The position numbers were made by a program, and so were the translations under genes. Positions 1 through 6,670 of a stretch of DNA of 64,000 nucleotides are shown here, piece by piece; positions within the stretch are counted from its first letter, which is position 1, and every line of letters starts with the position of its first letter. Source of the DNA: a virus; the IMG/VR virus record IMGVR_UViG_3300050821_002231, positions 38,897 through 102,896 of that record; one strand, given 5' to 3'. Under the pieces are notes generated by a model. The model worked only from the letters and a program-made list of their open reading frames with translations, was not told the origin of the DNA and made no database searches.

Positions 1-32
1 AAGCAGCGATGGTTTAGAACGCCATGACATAT

Positions 33-70
33 TTGAACTTAGGGAGTTATGTATATAGTTCCCTAAATTT
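33..70 (+). promoter_or_regulatory. Promoter-like region with inverted repeat upstream of ACP
   Basis: A TTGAAC (33-38) is followed by a TATAGT-like box (54-59), with a short 15-nt spacer. The spacer is flanked by an imperfect inverted repeat, TTAGGGA (39-45) and TCCCTAA (60-66), which would suit a dimeric DNA-binding protein. The ATG of the next gene is about 11 nt downstream, so the transcript would be nearly leaderless. It does not contain the ACTAGT operator found elsewhere. The repeat is visible; its regulatory role is inferred. Confidence 0.4.
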
Positions 71-316
71 ATGTATCAGCATGTCACCTTCGCCAACGTT
101 TCCCAAATCATCATCGAACAACTCGGAGTGCCAGAGGAAGAGGTCACACCGAACGCCAAGTTCGTCGATGACTTGGGCGCAGACTCCTTGGACACGGTAG
201 AACTGGTCATGGCATTCGAGGAAGCCTTTGATCTGGAGATATCGGACGAGGATGCAGAGAAGATTGTCACAGTCCAGGATGCGGTGGACTATCTCGCGGC
301 GCGGAAAAAGAAGTGA
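71..316 (+). CDS. Acyl carrier protein
   Basis: 81-residue protein with the usual ACP length and the motif [12 protein letters not shown], where Ser39 is the expected 4'-phosphopantetheine attachment site. The helix IV region ([16 protein letters not shown]) also fits the family. ACPs carry acyl groups for fatty acid, lipid A or secondary metabolism. A phage copy could redirect host acyl metabolism or serve as a protein partner. The start is the ATG just after the promoter-like region. A second, more divergent ACP-like gene lies in the tail module at 47153. Confidence 0.93.
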   Translation: MYQHVTFANVSQIIIEQLGVPEEEVTPNAKFVDDLGADSLDTVELVMAFEEAFDLEISDEDAEKIVTVQDAVDYLAARKKK

Positions 317-332
317 AGAGGCCTTGCGCTGA

Positions 333-578
333 ATGAAACTAGTGCTAAAAACTAAGGAGGATGCGGCATTTGTGAGAAGTCACATTTCCGAATTGTGCGC
401 GCAACTCCGAGGCCGTAAAGAGTACTACGCGATAATCGCGGCGAATGCGCTCGAAGAAATCGTAGTCTGCGTGGCCAAACCATGCACAGGTACAGTCACT
501 ATCGGCGCAGAGATAAAGCCTTGTTGTCTGACGGCTCCCCACGACCCTCCGTGCCTTGCTTCGCTGGGAATGCTATGA
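333..578 (+). CDS. Small hypothetical protein
   Basis: 81 residues, not recognised. The N-terminal half looks like a helical KxxEDAAFVRSHISELCAQL segment. The C-terminal part is proline/cysteine rich. Support comes mainly from its stop codon overlapping the next gene's start as ATGA at 575-578, the usual arrangement in this genome. No good ribosome-binding site is visible. Confidence 0.45.
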   Translation: MKLVLKTKEDAAFVRSHISELCAQLRGRKEYYAIIAANALEEIVVCVAKPCTGTVTIGAEIKPCCLTAPHDPPCLASLGML

Positions 579-1072
579 ACGATGATGTCGGAGAGTCCGT
601 AAAGAAACGCAAACACGGTCGATTTCCGTACACGCGAATGAGCCTGGAATACATTAGGGCACAAGGCCGAATACCGGAGATCGTCGAAAGGTTGATCCCG
701 ACAGGCCAGTCCTTCCCGAAGCGTCACGACGCATGGGGCGTCTTCGATATTATGTGGGTTGATCCTGCGACAAAAGAAATGGGATTCGTCCAAACCACAA
801 GCTGGCAGCAGCGGAGCGCCCACAAAAAGACAATCATCTCACTCTCGACAGAAGGCGATACGGCATTAGTGCTGCAAGTATTGCTTGCAAGGCGCGATAC
901 GCACGTCGAACTCTACGGATGGCGCAAGGACGATCACAACAAGTGGGAAATCTCAGTGGAGCGATTGGAGTGCATCCACGAATTGCTCGGAGACCGCTTA
1001 CAGTTTGTAGCAGTGGATGCGCCGAGCATGAAGGAAGTACGAGCCCAGGCGCGGGCGCGCGATGACTTTTGA
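575..1072 (+). CDS. Putative PD-(D/E)XK-like nuclease-fold protein
   Basis: 165 residues from the ATG at 575. The middle contains D-x-W-G-V-F-D-I followed by G-F-V-Q-T-T and downstream basic residues (RSAHKK). This resembles the D...(E/Q)xK/T core of Holliday-resolvase-like nucleases. It is followed by VELYGWRK...KWEISVERL, a segment typical of small phage/plasmid proteins of that kind. Catalytic activity is not proven because the usual ExK is QTT here. An in-frame start 93 nt upstream exists but would run through the previous gene. Confidence 0.6.
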   Translation: MNDDVGESVKKRKHGRFPYTRMSLEYIRAQGRIPEIVERLIPTGQSFPKRHDAWGVFDIMWVDPATKEMGFVQTTSWQQRSAHKKTIISLSTEGDTALVLQVLLARRDTHVELYGWRKDDHNKWEISVERLECIHELLGDRLQFVAVDAPSMKEVRAQARARDDF

Positions 1073-1149
1073 GAATGTTCTTGTGCTCTGTGCCTGCCAG
1101 TGATACAACCTTAGTCAATCCGTTAACGACTGCAAATGAACCGCACCGG

Positions 1150-1177
1150 GGGCGGCATCTCCACAGGGATGTCGCCC
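1150..1177 (+). other. Hairpin GGGCGGCA/TGTCGCCC (copy 1)
   Basis: GGGCGGCATC (1150-1159) pairs with GATGTCGCCC (1168-1177) around an 8-nt loop, with one G-T wobble. It lies 18 nt upstream of the start codon at 1195. A second hairpin with the same lower stem and also an 8-nt loop lies at 35799-35824 before another small gene. No U-tract follows, so it is not an obvious terminator. A translational or processing role is possible. Confidence 0.5.
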
Positions 1178-1194
1178 TTCGCAAAGCCCGCACA

Positions 1195-1419
1195 ATGAAA
1201 TTCGGTCGCTTCGATTCCGGCAACAAGAAACCCATCGAAACCTACGAGGGCGACCGTATTCAAGTTGATGGCGGGTATGTCAAAGTCTTGTGCAACCACG
1301 CCGAGTTCATGGAACCAGACGGCGGCAATGTGGTTGCTGCGTTCCATTTGAGCGAAGGACAGAGCGTCCGCATTGTTCCCGCCAGAGCAAAGCAGCGCAA
1401 GACGAAACGCAAGCCGTAG
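1195..1419 (+). CDS. Hypothetical small basic protein
   Basis: 74 residues starting MKFGRFDSGNKK. A beta-rich core (YEGDRIQVDGGYVKVLCNH) is followed by a very basic tail (ARAKQRKTKRKP) that could bind nucleic acid. The open frame extends upstream, but the first 42 codons cover the hairpin at 1150-1177 and have no ribosome site, so the internal ATG is preferred. Family not recognised. Confidence 0.6.
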   Translation: MKFGRFDSGNKKPIETYEGDRIQVDGGYVKVLCNHAEFMEPDGGNVVAAFHLSEGQSVRIVPARAKQRKTKRKP

Positions 1420-1445
1420 CCTCTAAGTAATCTTCGTAATTCCGC

Positions 1446-1475
1446 TTGACATCTCTATCGTGATTCACTAGTATT
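1446..1475 (+). promoter_or_regulatory. Promoter with GATTCACTAGTATT operator (site 1)
   Basis: TTGACA (1446-1451), a 17-nt spacer and TAGTAT (1469-1474) form a strong sigma70-type promoter. The 14-bp word GATTCACTAGTATT (1462-1475) overlaps the -10 element, so a bound protein would block RNA polymerase. The same word occurs at five other promoters in this window. Transcription would run through the structured leader at 1477-1554 into the gene at 1576. Confidence 0.8.
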
Positions 1476-1476
1476 C

Positions 1477-1554
1477 CTCTTGTGAGTGCAAGCGCAACAA
1501 GAGTGCGGTCGGCCAATGCGCTCGTGAAATCCACGCAAAGCCTGCCGACCGCAC
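1477..1554 (+). ncRNA. Structured leader with hairpin element H1
   Basis: Two hairpins follow the promoter. CTCTTGT (1477-1483) pairs with ACAAGAG (1497-1503). Then GTGCGGTCGGC (1503-1513) pairs perfectly over 11 bp with GCCGACCGCAC (1544-1554), closing a 30-nt loop. The loop starts with CA, ends with T and has the central word GTGAAATCCAC (1524-1534). The same architecture recurs eight more times at 2127-3544 with different stem sequences. The stems share base 1503, so they stack or compete by one pair. Confidence 0.75.
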
Positions 1555-1575
1555 AGAGTTCTGAAGGAAAAACGA

Positions 1576-2124
1576 ATGAGTAAGACGGAATACGCAGCAG
1601 CGGCCTATGAAAAGTGGGCCGCTTGGAGAGAGTCAGGAAAAGAGCCGTCGCACGATAGGGCGATGAAGATCGTCCAGCGCGAATTAGGGAAAACGAATGG
1701 CTTGGGCGTTGAATATGCTGTTCCATGCGACGATGGCAGACCCGATGACCGCCTCTCATTCATCGTCTGGGATTTGACCGAGAACGGACGCGGAGCACTC
1801 GACTACGACAAGCAAGACGGCTTCATCAAGAATCTGTTGGAGCAAGCCCGCATGATCGTAAGTGGAGTTTATGCGCGTGACTCAGTAAAGATCGGCGGGC
1901 GATGGAGCAGTTACCCGAGAACGATGCAAACCCCAAATCGCGGCAGAGTGAGGATTACGGATACGACCGCAGAGGAGCGGGAGATGGAGGCGGAGCGCAT
2001 GATCCGCGTTGCGAAAGGAATGATTCTGCGATGGAAGGGTGTCGCTGGAATTGACTGGAAATTTATCCGTTCTGTGCTTTTGCGGTTGGCTCGCGAAGTC
2101 CGGAAGGAATGGAAGATAGCTTGA
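1576..2124 (+). CDS. Hypothetical protein between hairpin elements
   Basis: 182 residues, not recognised. Mixed alpha/beta with a charged helical stretch (TTAEEREMEAERMIRVAKGMILRWKG) and a basic C-terminus. The ribosome site GAAGGA precedes the ATG. It is the first gene after the operator-controlled promoter at 1446 and leader hairpin H1. Five more H-type hairpins begin three bases after its stop, which links it to the IS110-like island. Whether it works with that island is unknown. Confidence 0.7.
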   Translation: MSKTEYAAAAYEKWAAWRESGKEPSHDRAMKIVQRELGKTNGLGVEYAVPCDDGRPDDRLSFIVWDLTENGRGALDYDKQDGFIKNLLEQARMIVSGVYARDSVKIGGRWSSYPRTMQTPNRGRVRITDTTAEEREMEAERMIRVAKGMILRWKGVAGIDWKFIRSVLLRLAREVRKEWKIA

Positions 2125-2126
2125 AA

Positions 2127-2396
2127 GGTTCGGCCACGCATGATGTGAAAACCACGGGAAATCTGCTGAACCAAGGGAGGGCGGTCCACACCAAAGGTGA
2201 GAAACCACCTTTACCGTGACCGCCCTCAAGATAACAGTTTCGTCGCCGGTGAATAAGTGTAAACCATTAGTGTGCTGCGGCGACAAGGTTGGTGCGGACC
2301 ATCCGCGGAGTGTAATCCAAAGTCCACTTGTCCGCACCGACCAAAGAACTTAGTCGGGCCAGGCTGCCATTGAAAACCACGATCATCATGCCCGAC
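2127..2396 (+). ncRNA. Tandem hairpin array H2-H6 (structured non-coding RNA candidate)
   Basis: Five consecutive hairpins fill this intergenic region. H2 spans 2127-2172 (8-bp stem), H3 2177-2227 (10 bp), H4 2242-2284 (7 bp), H5 2287-2342 (13 bp with one wobble) and H6 2353-2396 (7 bp). Loops are 29-31 nt. Four start with CA and end with T, and all five hold a central core like GTGAAAACCAC (H2), GTGTAATCCAA (H5) or TTGAAAACCAC (H6). Stem sequences differ but stay complementary, which is the signature of conserved structure rather than sequence. No U-tracts follow, so these are not ordinary terminators. The array ends 20 nt before the IS110-like gene. Confidence 0.8.
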
Positions 2397-2416
2397 AAGA
2401 GAAAGAAGGAACGAAG

Positions 2417-3406
2417 ATGCTAACGCTACATCGGAAGTACAACGGAGTCGCTAAGGAACCTGTGTTCTATGTCGCAGACAACGGCAAAGCAAAAGAAGTG
2501 AAAGGTGCCAAGGCGCGAAGTTGGCTGGCGAAACTTGGAAAGAAGGTGCGACTACTTTCGACTTCCGCGCATTCGAGTGACGCCACGCTGCTGCAATTGG
2601 CAGAGCAAGGCGTGACGATCTTTACTGCCCACTGGCACAACACGGGCATAGACAAAGGCATGGAGCCGAAAGAAATTGCTCTGGCATTTTCGCGGCTGGA
2701 AGATTCCGTCCTGCGTCCTTATGTCCCGCGGCCTGACTTGTCGCGATTGCGCGGATTGGTTACGGTTCGGAATGCAGTATTGGAATATCGAAAAGGAGCT
2801 GCTAGTCAGATAGGCTCTGCCATCCGGTCGCTAGGGGTTTCCATAGACCGGCTTCCCTCTTTTGTCGCGTTAGAGCAAGAGGAACTTGATGCCGACAGTT
2901 CGCCCATTGAGGCCAAGTGCGCCCGCGAGTTGACGGCGGAAGCAAAGAAAATCCAAGAGTGCAAAACGTTCAATCGCGTCTTCGGAATGAAAAACGGCTG
3001 GATTGTCGCGGCACAATTCGTCTCGGCGATTGGAGATATCAGCCGCTTCCCGAATGTTGCAGCCTTTTGGCATTATCTGGGGCAGCATGTAGTGAACGGC
3101 AAAGCGCCGAAGCGTGCCAGGGGCGCGGCGAACGATTGGAATCCTGGCGCACGATGCACGCTTTGGAAAACGATTGACGCTGGCCTTAAGAATAACGTGC
3201 CATTGATACGCGCCATGTACGAGGATTACAAGGCAGAAGAACTCGCGGCACATGACGTGAAGTGCCCAAACTGCGAAACGAAAGTGGGACATTGCGGCGC
3301 ACGTGCACGGCGACGTGTGACAAAGGAACTTCTAAAACAGTATTACGTCGCAGCGGGAGGCACTGGTAAAAAGATGCCAGCCAGCGCCTTCTTGGTTGCG
3401 GCATAG
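2417..3406 (+). CDS. IS110/IS116-like transposase (possibly domesticated)
   Basis: 329 residues. The C-terminal half contains the helix-hairpin-helix-like segment of the IS110/IS116/IS902 family: AAQFVSAIGDISRFPNVAAFWHYLG, then a basic run and DWNPGARCTLW. IS110 enzymes are DEDD recombinases that use a bridge RNA. The N-terminal RuvC-like domain is divergent: where the family usually shows TDxxDA, this protein has NTGIDKGMEP. A CPNC...C zinc-like motif lies near residues 282-296. No terminal inverted repeats or target duplication were seen. The gene sits exactly between two clusters of H-type hairpins. Ribosome site AAGGA precedes the ATG. Confidence 0.75.
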   Translation: MLTLHRKYNGVAKEPVFYVADNGKAKEVKGAKARSWLAKLGKKVRLLSTSAHSSDATLLQLAEQGVTIFTAHWHNTGIDKGMEPKEIALAFSRLEDSVLRPYVPRPDLSRLRGLVTVRNAVLEYRKGAASQIGSAIRSLGVSIDRLPSFVALEQEELDADSSPIEAKCARELTAEAKKIQECKTFNRVFGMKNGWIVAAQFVSAIGDISRFPNVAAFWHYLGQHVVNGKAPKRARGAANDWNPGARCTLWKTIDAGLKNNVPLIRAMYEDYKAEELAAHDVKCPNCETKVGHCGARARRRVTKELLKQYYVAAGGTGKKMPASAFLVAA

Positions 3407-3544
3407 ATTCCGCCATAAGGCCCTTCGAAGACCATGCGAAGACTGCGGAATGTCTGCCAATCAAGATGTGAAGCCCATCGACCTTCTGCGTATTAAGGGT
3501 CGGCCCATTCGCTGACTGAAAACCAAAAGAGCAGTGGCCGACCC
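3407..3544 (+). ncRNA. Tandem hairpin array H7-H9
   Basis: Three further elements start directly after the transposase stop codon. H7 (3407-3451) has a 7-bp stem ATTCCGC/GCGGAAT and a 31-nt loop with the degenerate core TTCGAAGACCAT. H8 has a 30-nt CA...T loop at 3458-3487 with core GTGAAGCCCAT, but its stem is poor and abuts the H7 right arm. H9 (3497-3544) has a perfect 9-bp stem GGGTCGGCC/GGCCGACCC and a 30-nt loop with core CTGAAAACCAA. H9 ends 24 nt before the next start codon. Confidence 0.75.
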
Positions 3545-3567
3545 GTTGTTTCAAAAAGGAGAACGCA

Positions 3568-3771
3568 ATGAAAAAACTCAGCGCCAGAGAAGCACGAAGG
3601 GCGCGTCATCTGGGAAAGGCGCTAAAATCGCTCTCCAAAATGACTAGCGATGAGTGGCAAGCGCTATGCGATGAGGCCTTTGGGGCTTTTGGTTCGGAAA
3701 AAGCACAAGGGAGGATGTGCAGGGAAGATGGAAGACATACGCCCAATCTCGAAAAGGAGGAGAAACCATGA
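3568..3771 (+). CDS. Small basic hypothetical protein
   Basis: 67 residues, beginning MKKLSAREARRARHLGKAL, probably helical and nucleic-acid binding by charge. A strong ribosome site AAAGGAG precedes the ATG. Its stop overlaps the next start (ATGA at 3768-3771). Not recognised. Confidence 0.65.
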   Translation: MKKLSAREARRARHLGKALKSLSKMTSDEWQALCDEAFGAFGSEKAQGRMCREDGRHTPNLEKEEKP

Positions 3772-4448
3772 ACCGACGATCACTTTTCCGGTCACTGCTT
3801 GGAGCAGTGGCCGGTGTGTTTACCTCTTCACTCCCGGCTTTTAGTAAGCCATCAATTCACCCGAATGTCGGGCGAAGGCTACGCCAGATTTACGGACTGG
3901 AGACACATCCACTCGATGAGCTTATTCCCGGCAACGAGGACGGGTTCACGTACCGAGAACTGGCTACCTACACAGATTGTTTGTATCGTGGTGAGATTGA
4001 AAGACAATACGGCCCTAAGAGCGTGCCTTATTGTGAAAGCGCGACATTCCGTAAAGCTATTGATCTGCAGACCGCTGCACGGAGGCGAGAATGCGGGAAA
4101 AAGGTCAGAGATGCAGAGGAGGAATTAAAAAGACTGGCTAGGGAAGTTCACGCGAGAGAAGCACCGGAAAGGGAAAGGCAGCAACAGGCCGCAATACTCG
4201 AAAAATATCGAGAGGAACTGAAGTCGGTAGTCGATACCGGGCGAGAGGGGCAGGAACTAGCCAATCTTAGATATGCGTATGCATTAGAAATGCACGCAAT
4301 CCTGAAACAATCAAAAGAGCATTTTGGCGAACAAACAAGGAGGGAGGCGATGATAGCCCTTCACATCGGGGATGGTGACTGGCACCTTAATCCCGCTGGC
4401 TATATCTGCACCTGTAGAAATGACAAGCACGACTGCCCAAGATTTTGA
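3768..4448 (+). CDS. Exported protein with twin-arginine-like signal and coiled coil
   Basis: 226 residues from ATG 3768. The N-terminus MNRRSLFRSLLGAVAGVFTSSLPAFS has paired arginines and a moderately hydrophobic stretch, like a Tat signal peptide. Residues about 100-165 form a charged coiled coil (RDAEEELKRLAREVHAREAPERERQQQ). The C-terminus is cysteine-containing (YICTCRNDKHDCPRF). No family recognised. The coiled coil and export could suit envelope disruption or a receptor-masking role, but that is speculation. Confidence 0.7.
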   Translation: MNRRSLFRSLLGAVAGVFTSSLPAFSKPSIHPNVGRRLRQIYGLETHPLDELIPGNEDGFTYRELATYTDCLYRGEIERQYGPKSVPYCESATFRKAIDLQTAARRRECGKKVRDAEEELKRLAREVHAREAPERERQQQAAILEKYREELKSVVDTGREGQELANLRYAYALEMHAILKQSKEHFGEQTRREAMIALHIGDGDWHLNPAGYICTCRNDKHDCPRF

Positions 4449-4513
4449 TCCGCTGTGCTACGGCACGGTCAGAGGCCCCGAGAGATCAGAGCACACGGAG
4501 AGGCAAACAAACC

Positions 4514-4768
4514 ATGACACACGTACTAACCTATACGCTGGAATTCACAGGCGACGAATTGTTTGCCGTGCGACAGGCGTTGCAGCAGCGGGCGGACGTC
4601 TGGAAGCGTACGGCAGACTATCTTGAAAGCGAAACTAACGACCCAAACAACGACGGGCCTATCGAGGATGAGGAAGATCCGAAAGTAGCGCGGGCGATTG
4701 CGGACGATTACGAACGTGCACTCAATAAAGTTTTGGCATGTCCAGTGGATGAAGAGAGCGTTCGATAG
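4514..4768 (+). CDS. Small acidic hypothetical protein
   Basis: 84 residues beginning MTHVLTYTLEFTGDELFAVRQALQQR. It has a predicted beta strand then helices, with an acidic middle (NDGPIEDEEDPK). The internal ATG at 4514 is chosen because the preceding codons look non-coding and a GGAGAGG ribosome site lies just upstream. Not recognised. Confidence 0.6.
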   Translation: MTHVLTYTLEFTGDELFAVRQALQQRADVWKRTADYLESETNDPNNDGPIEDEEDPKVARAIADDYERALNKVLACPVDEESVR

Positions 4769-4772
4769 CCTG

Positions 4773-4797
4773 AAACTTTCCACCGGGTGGAGAGATT
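4773..4797 (+). repeat. Dispersed 25-bp near-palindrome, copy P1
   Basis: Core TCCACCGGGTGGA (4779-4791) followed by GAGATTGGA. It lies between two genes, 11 nt before the ATG at 4808. It is one of ten copies in the window. Confidence 0.8.
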
Positions 4798-4807
4798 GGA
4801 TCTGACC

Positions 4808-5017
4808 ATGAATCTCAGTCGAATAGGAGACGCGGCCTTAACGGATAGTTTATTGCGTGGCGATTCACGCGGTATCCGTATACAGTCGTTCAAAGGCAGG
4901 GACGGCTGGCGCATCTCGGTTTGGTTGCCGACTACCCAAGACTTTGATCCGCCAGACGGAACCGGTGAGACCGTAAGTGAAGCGTTGGAATACGCGGCGC
5001 ATCGGGTGCGGAATTGA
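4808..5017 (+). CDS. Small hypothetical protein (HicB-like antitoxin fold possible)
   Basis: 69 residues. The C-terminal pattern (GWRISVWLPTT... GETVSEALEYAAHRVRN) resembles the strand-strand-helix layout of HicB-like or similar small domains, but it is too short and divergent to assign. The ATG at 4808 follows repeat P1, whose GGTGGAGAG may act as a distant ribosome site. An in-frame GTG at 4787 lies inside P1. Confidence 0.5.
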   Translation: MNLSRIGDAALTDSLLRGDSRGIRIQSFKGRDGWRISVWLPTTQDFDPPDGTGETVSEALEYAAHRVRN

Positions 5018-5018
5018 T

Positions 5019-5048
5019 TTGACAACTTAACCGATTCACTAGTATTAT
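5019..5048 (+). promoter_or_regulatory. Promoter with GATTCACTAGTATT operator (site 2)
   Basis: TTGACA (5019-5024) and TATTAT (5043-5048) are separated by 18 nt, and the operator word GATTCACTAGTATT occupies 5033-5046. It overlaps the upstream stop region. Transcription would enter the structured leader at 5065-5173. Confidence 0.75.
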
Positions 5049-5064
5049 TTCCCCATCGCAAGCA

Positions 5065-5173
5065 CGCACGGCCCAACCCGTGCGGCGAGTACCGGACAGG
5101 GATTGGAGTTGAGGTTGATTCCGGCGTCCGGTTTAGAGCTAGCTTCGCAAGAGGCCAAGTATCGCCGCACGGG
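5065..5173 (+). promoter_or_regulatory. Structured leader with competing hairpins
   Basis: CCCGTGCGGCG (5077-5087) can pair perfectly with CGCCGCACGGG (5163-5173), enclosing an inner hairpin ACCGGAC/GTCCGGT (5091-5097/5126-5132). Alternatively its CCGTGCG (5078-5084) pairs with the upstream CGCACGG (5065-5071) around a 6-nt loop. The two folds are mutually exclusive, as in riboswitches and attenuators. The leader ends about 30 nt before the ATG at 5205. No ligand or terminator U-tract is evident. Confidence 0.6.
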
Positions 5174-5204
5174 AATATCCAAAGGAAAAGGAGTGACCCG
5201 AACA

Positions 5205-5540
5205 ATGGGACACACAACACAACGAGACGAAGCAACGAACCCCACCTACCCGGCATGGACCTTTATCGCACGGCAGCGGTTTAACGAACTCGCCGCCGAA
5301 GGGCGAAAGCATTGCTACTACGTTCCGCCAGTCCCAGACCTAGCCGGATATTTCCGCACGGTTGTAGTCTTCGAGAACGAGCCGGGATTCTTCTGCATGG
5401 GAGTATTCAAGAAAGACCAGGCAGAGGCGGAACGGCGGGCCTCGGCGGATAATCAACGTAGCGGAGTGAGCGAGGATGAGGCTACGCGGATTGTGGCGTC
5501 GGCGCTCATCGCGCAGATTGCGGAAGGGAGTACGAAATGA
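5205..5540 (+). CDS. Hypothetical protein
   Basis: 111 residues, starting MGHTTQRDEATNPTYPAWTF. It has an aromatic, beta-rich first half (FIARQRFNELAAEGRKHCYYVPPVPDLAGYFRTVVVFENEPGFF) and a helical acidic second half. An in-frame GTG at 5193 directly after AAAGGAAAAGGA is an alternative start. The stop overlaps the next ATG (ATGA at 5537). It is the first gene of the leader-controlled unit at 5019. Confidence 0.65.
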   Translation: MGHTTQRDEATNPTYPAWTFIARQRFNELAAEGRKHCYYVPPVPDLAGYFRTVVVFENEPGFFCMGVFKKDQAEAERRASADNQRSGVSEDEATRIVASALIAQIAEGSTK

Positions 5541-5851
5541 AAATTGAGATCAAATTCCCAGCTAGTGATTGGTTTGAGTTGGACGAAAACCTCGCAGGAG
5601 TTACGACCATCGAGACTCCGCATAGCGGAAGTCTGCGAGTAAAGGCCATCAACTCCGTAACGTTAACCAGCAGCGGAGACCTCTTGATAATCTGCGACCC
5701 GGTAGAAGCAATTCCCGAACCGCTCGTAGTTGATGTCCCGTCTGTTGGCGCGGTAGCATTAACCGCGCTGGACGAATCAGGAAAGCCGACCGAATGGCCG
5801 AATGACGGCGCAACGGTGAATGTCACGGTCAATGACGAAGGACCGTTTTAG
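5537..5851 (+). CDS. Hypothetical beta-rich protein
   Basis: 104 residues. Repeated strand patterns (LRVKAINSVTLTSSGDLLIICDPV; GAVALTALDESGKPTEWPNDGATVNVTVNDEG) suggest an immunoglobulin-like or similar beta sandwich. It is translationally coupled to the preceding gene. Function unknown. Confidence 0.65.
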   Translation: MKIEIKFPASDWFELDENLAGVTTIETPHSGSLRVKAINSVTLTSSGDLLIICDPVEAIPEPLVVDVPSVGAVALTALDESGKPTEWPNDGATVNVTVNDEGPF

Positions 5852-5871
5852 GCACGGAAGGACTAAAAGCA

Positions 5872-6656
5872 ATGGCGGAAAATAGCGGAATTTCTTGGAC
5901 CCACCACACGCAAAACTTCTGGCTCGGTTGTTCTAAAATCGCGCCAGAGTGCGGCCACTGCTACATTGATCGCATGTTGCGGAAGATGGGCCGCGAACCT
6001 TGGGGCCAGCTCTACAAAACATCTGAAGGTCTCTGGCGCAATCCTGCCAAGTGGGAACGCAAGGCGGCAGCGCGTGGTAAGTCTCTCCGAATCTTCACTT
6101 GCTCCCTGAGCGATTTCTTCCACCAAGATGCAGAGATACGCCACACCTTGCTTGGTTAATCTTGACGAAACGACCGGGACGCATCCTCTCTCATCTCCCC
6201 GCCGATTGGGGCGATGGCTACCCGAACGCATGGATGGGAGTCTCTACCGGATGCCTCAAAACTTTGCACCTAATGGATATTCTCCGCAAGGTGCCAGCCC
6301 GTGTTAGGTTCACGTCATCAGAACCGCTTCTCGAACCGATCGCGGAGCAGATCAATCTTGAAGGTTTTCATTGGGTAATCACTGGCGGCGAGAGTGGACC
6401 CGGACCTGAATATCTCTGGCCCGGAACGCAGTGGCAGGACGAGCAAAAGGTCGGTCGGCGCACGATGGAATTGGGATGGGCAGCGGACTTACGCGACAGA
6501 GCCTATTCAGAGAATGTTGGATTCTTCTTTAAGCAGATCACGGCATTCGTATCTGGCGCGGGTGCGGACGCGCTCGGTAGGGTGTACCACGATTTTCCGG
6601 CTGGCCCCTATCCTTGGTACACCGACAGGGAACTTGCCGAAGATTTTGGAAAATAG
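5872..6656 (+). pseudogene. Phage Gp37/Gp68-family (DUF5131) protein, frameshifted
   Basis: Frame one (5872-6159) begins MAENSGISWTHHTQNFWLGC and carries the family motif C-x6-C-x2-C (GCSKIAPECGHCY). It reads through SLSDFFHQDAE, then stops. A second frame then continues with TPHLAWLILTKRPGRIL and runs to 6656 (WMGVSTG, ITGGESGPG). Related proteins have about 15 more residues between FHQD and TPxLxWLILTKRP, so a small deletion near 6135 both removed sequence and shifted frame. The cysteine motif recalls radical-SAM-like proteins, but the function is unsettled. A sequencing error alone would not explain the missing segment. Confidence 0.75.
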
Positions 6657-6670
6657 AAAGAGGAACGAAC

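Noticed and set aside
338-343. Extra ACTAGT operator sites (also near 8977 and 47523)
   Set aside because: Flanking bases do not match GATTCACTAGTATT and no promoter boxes surround them; all lie in coding sequence.
2127-3544. CRISPR-like array
   Set aside because: No constant direct repeat with unique spacers; what is conserved is the loop pattern and stem complementarity, and no cas genes are present.
2127-3544. H hairpins as ordinary rho-independent terminators
   Set aside because: Loops are about 30 nt, no T-runs follow the stems, and eight occur in a row.
5872-6656. Programmed frameshift in the DUF5131 gene
   Set aside because: No slippery heptamer is seen and about 15 residues of the family are absent at the junction, so a deletion explains it better.
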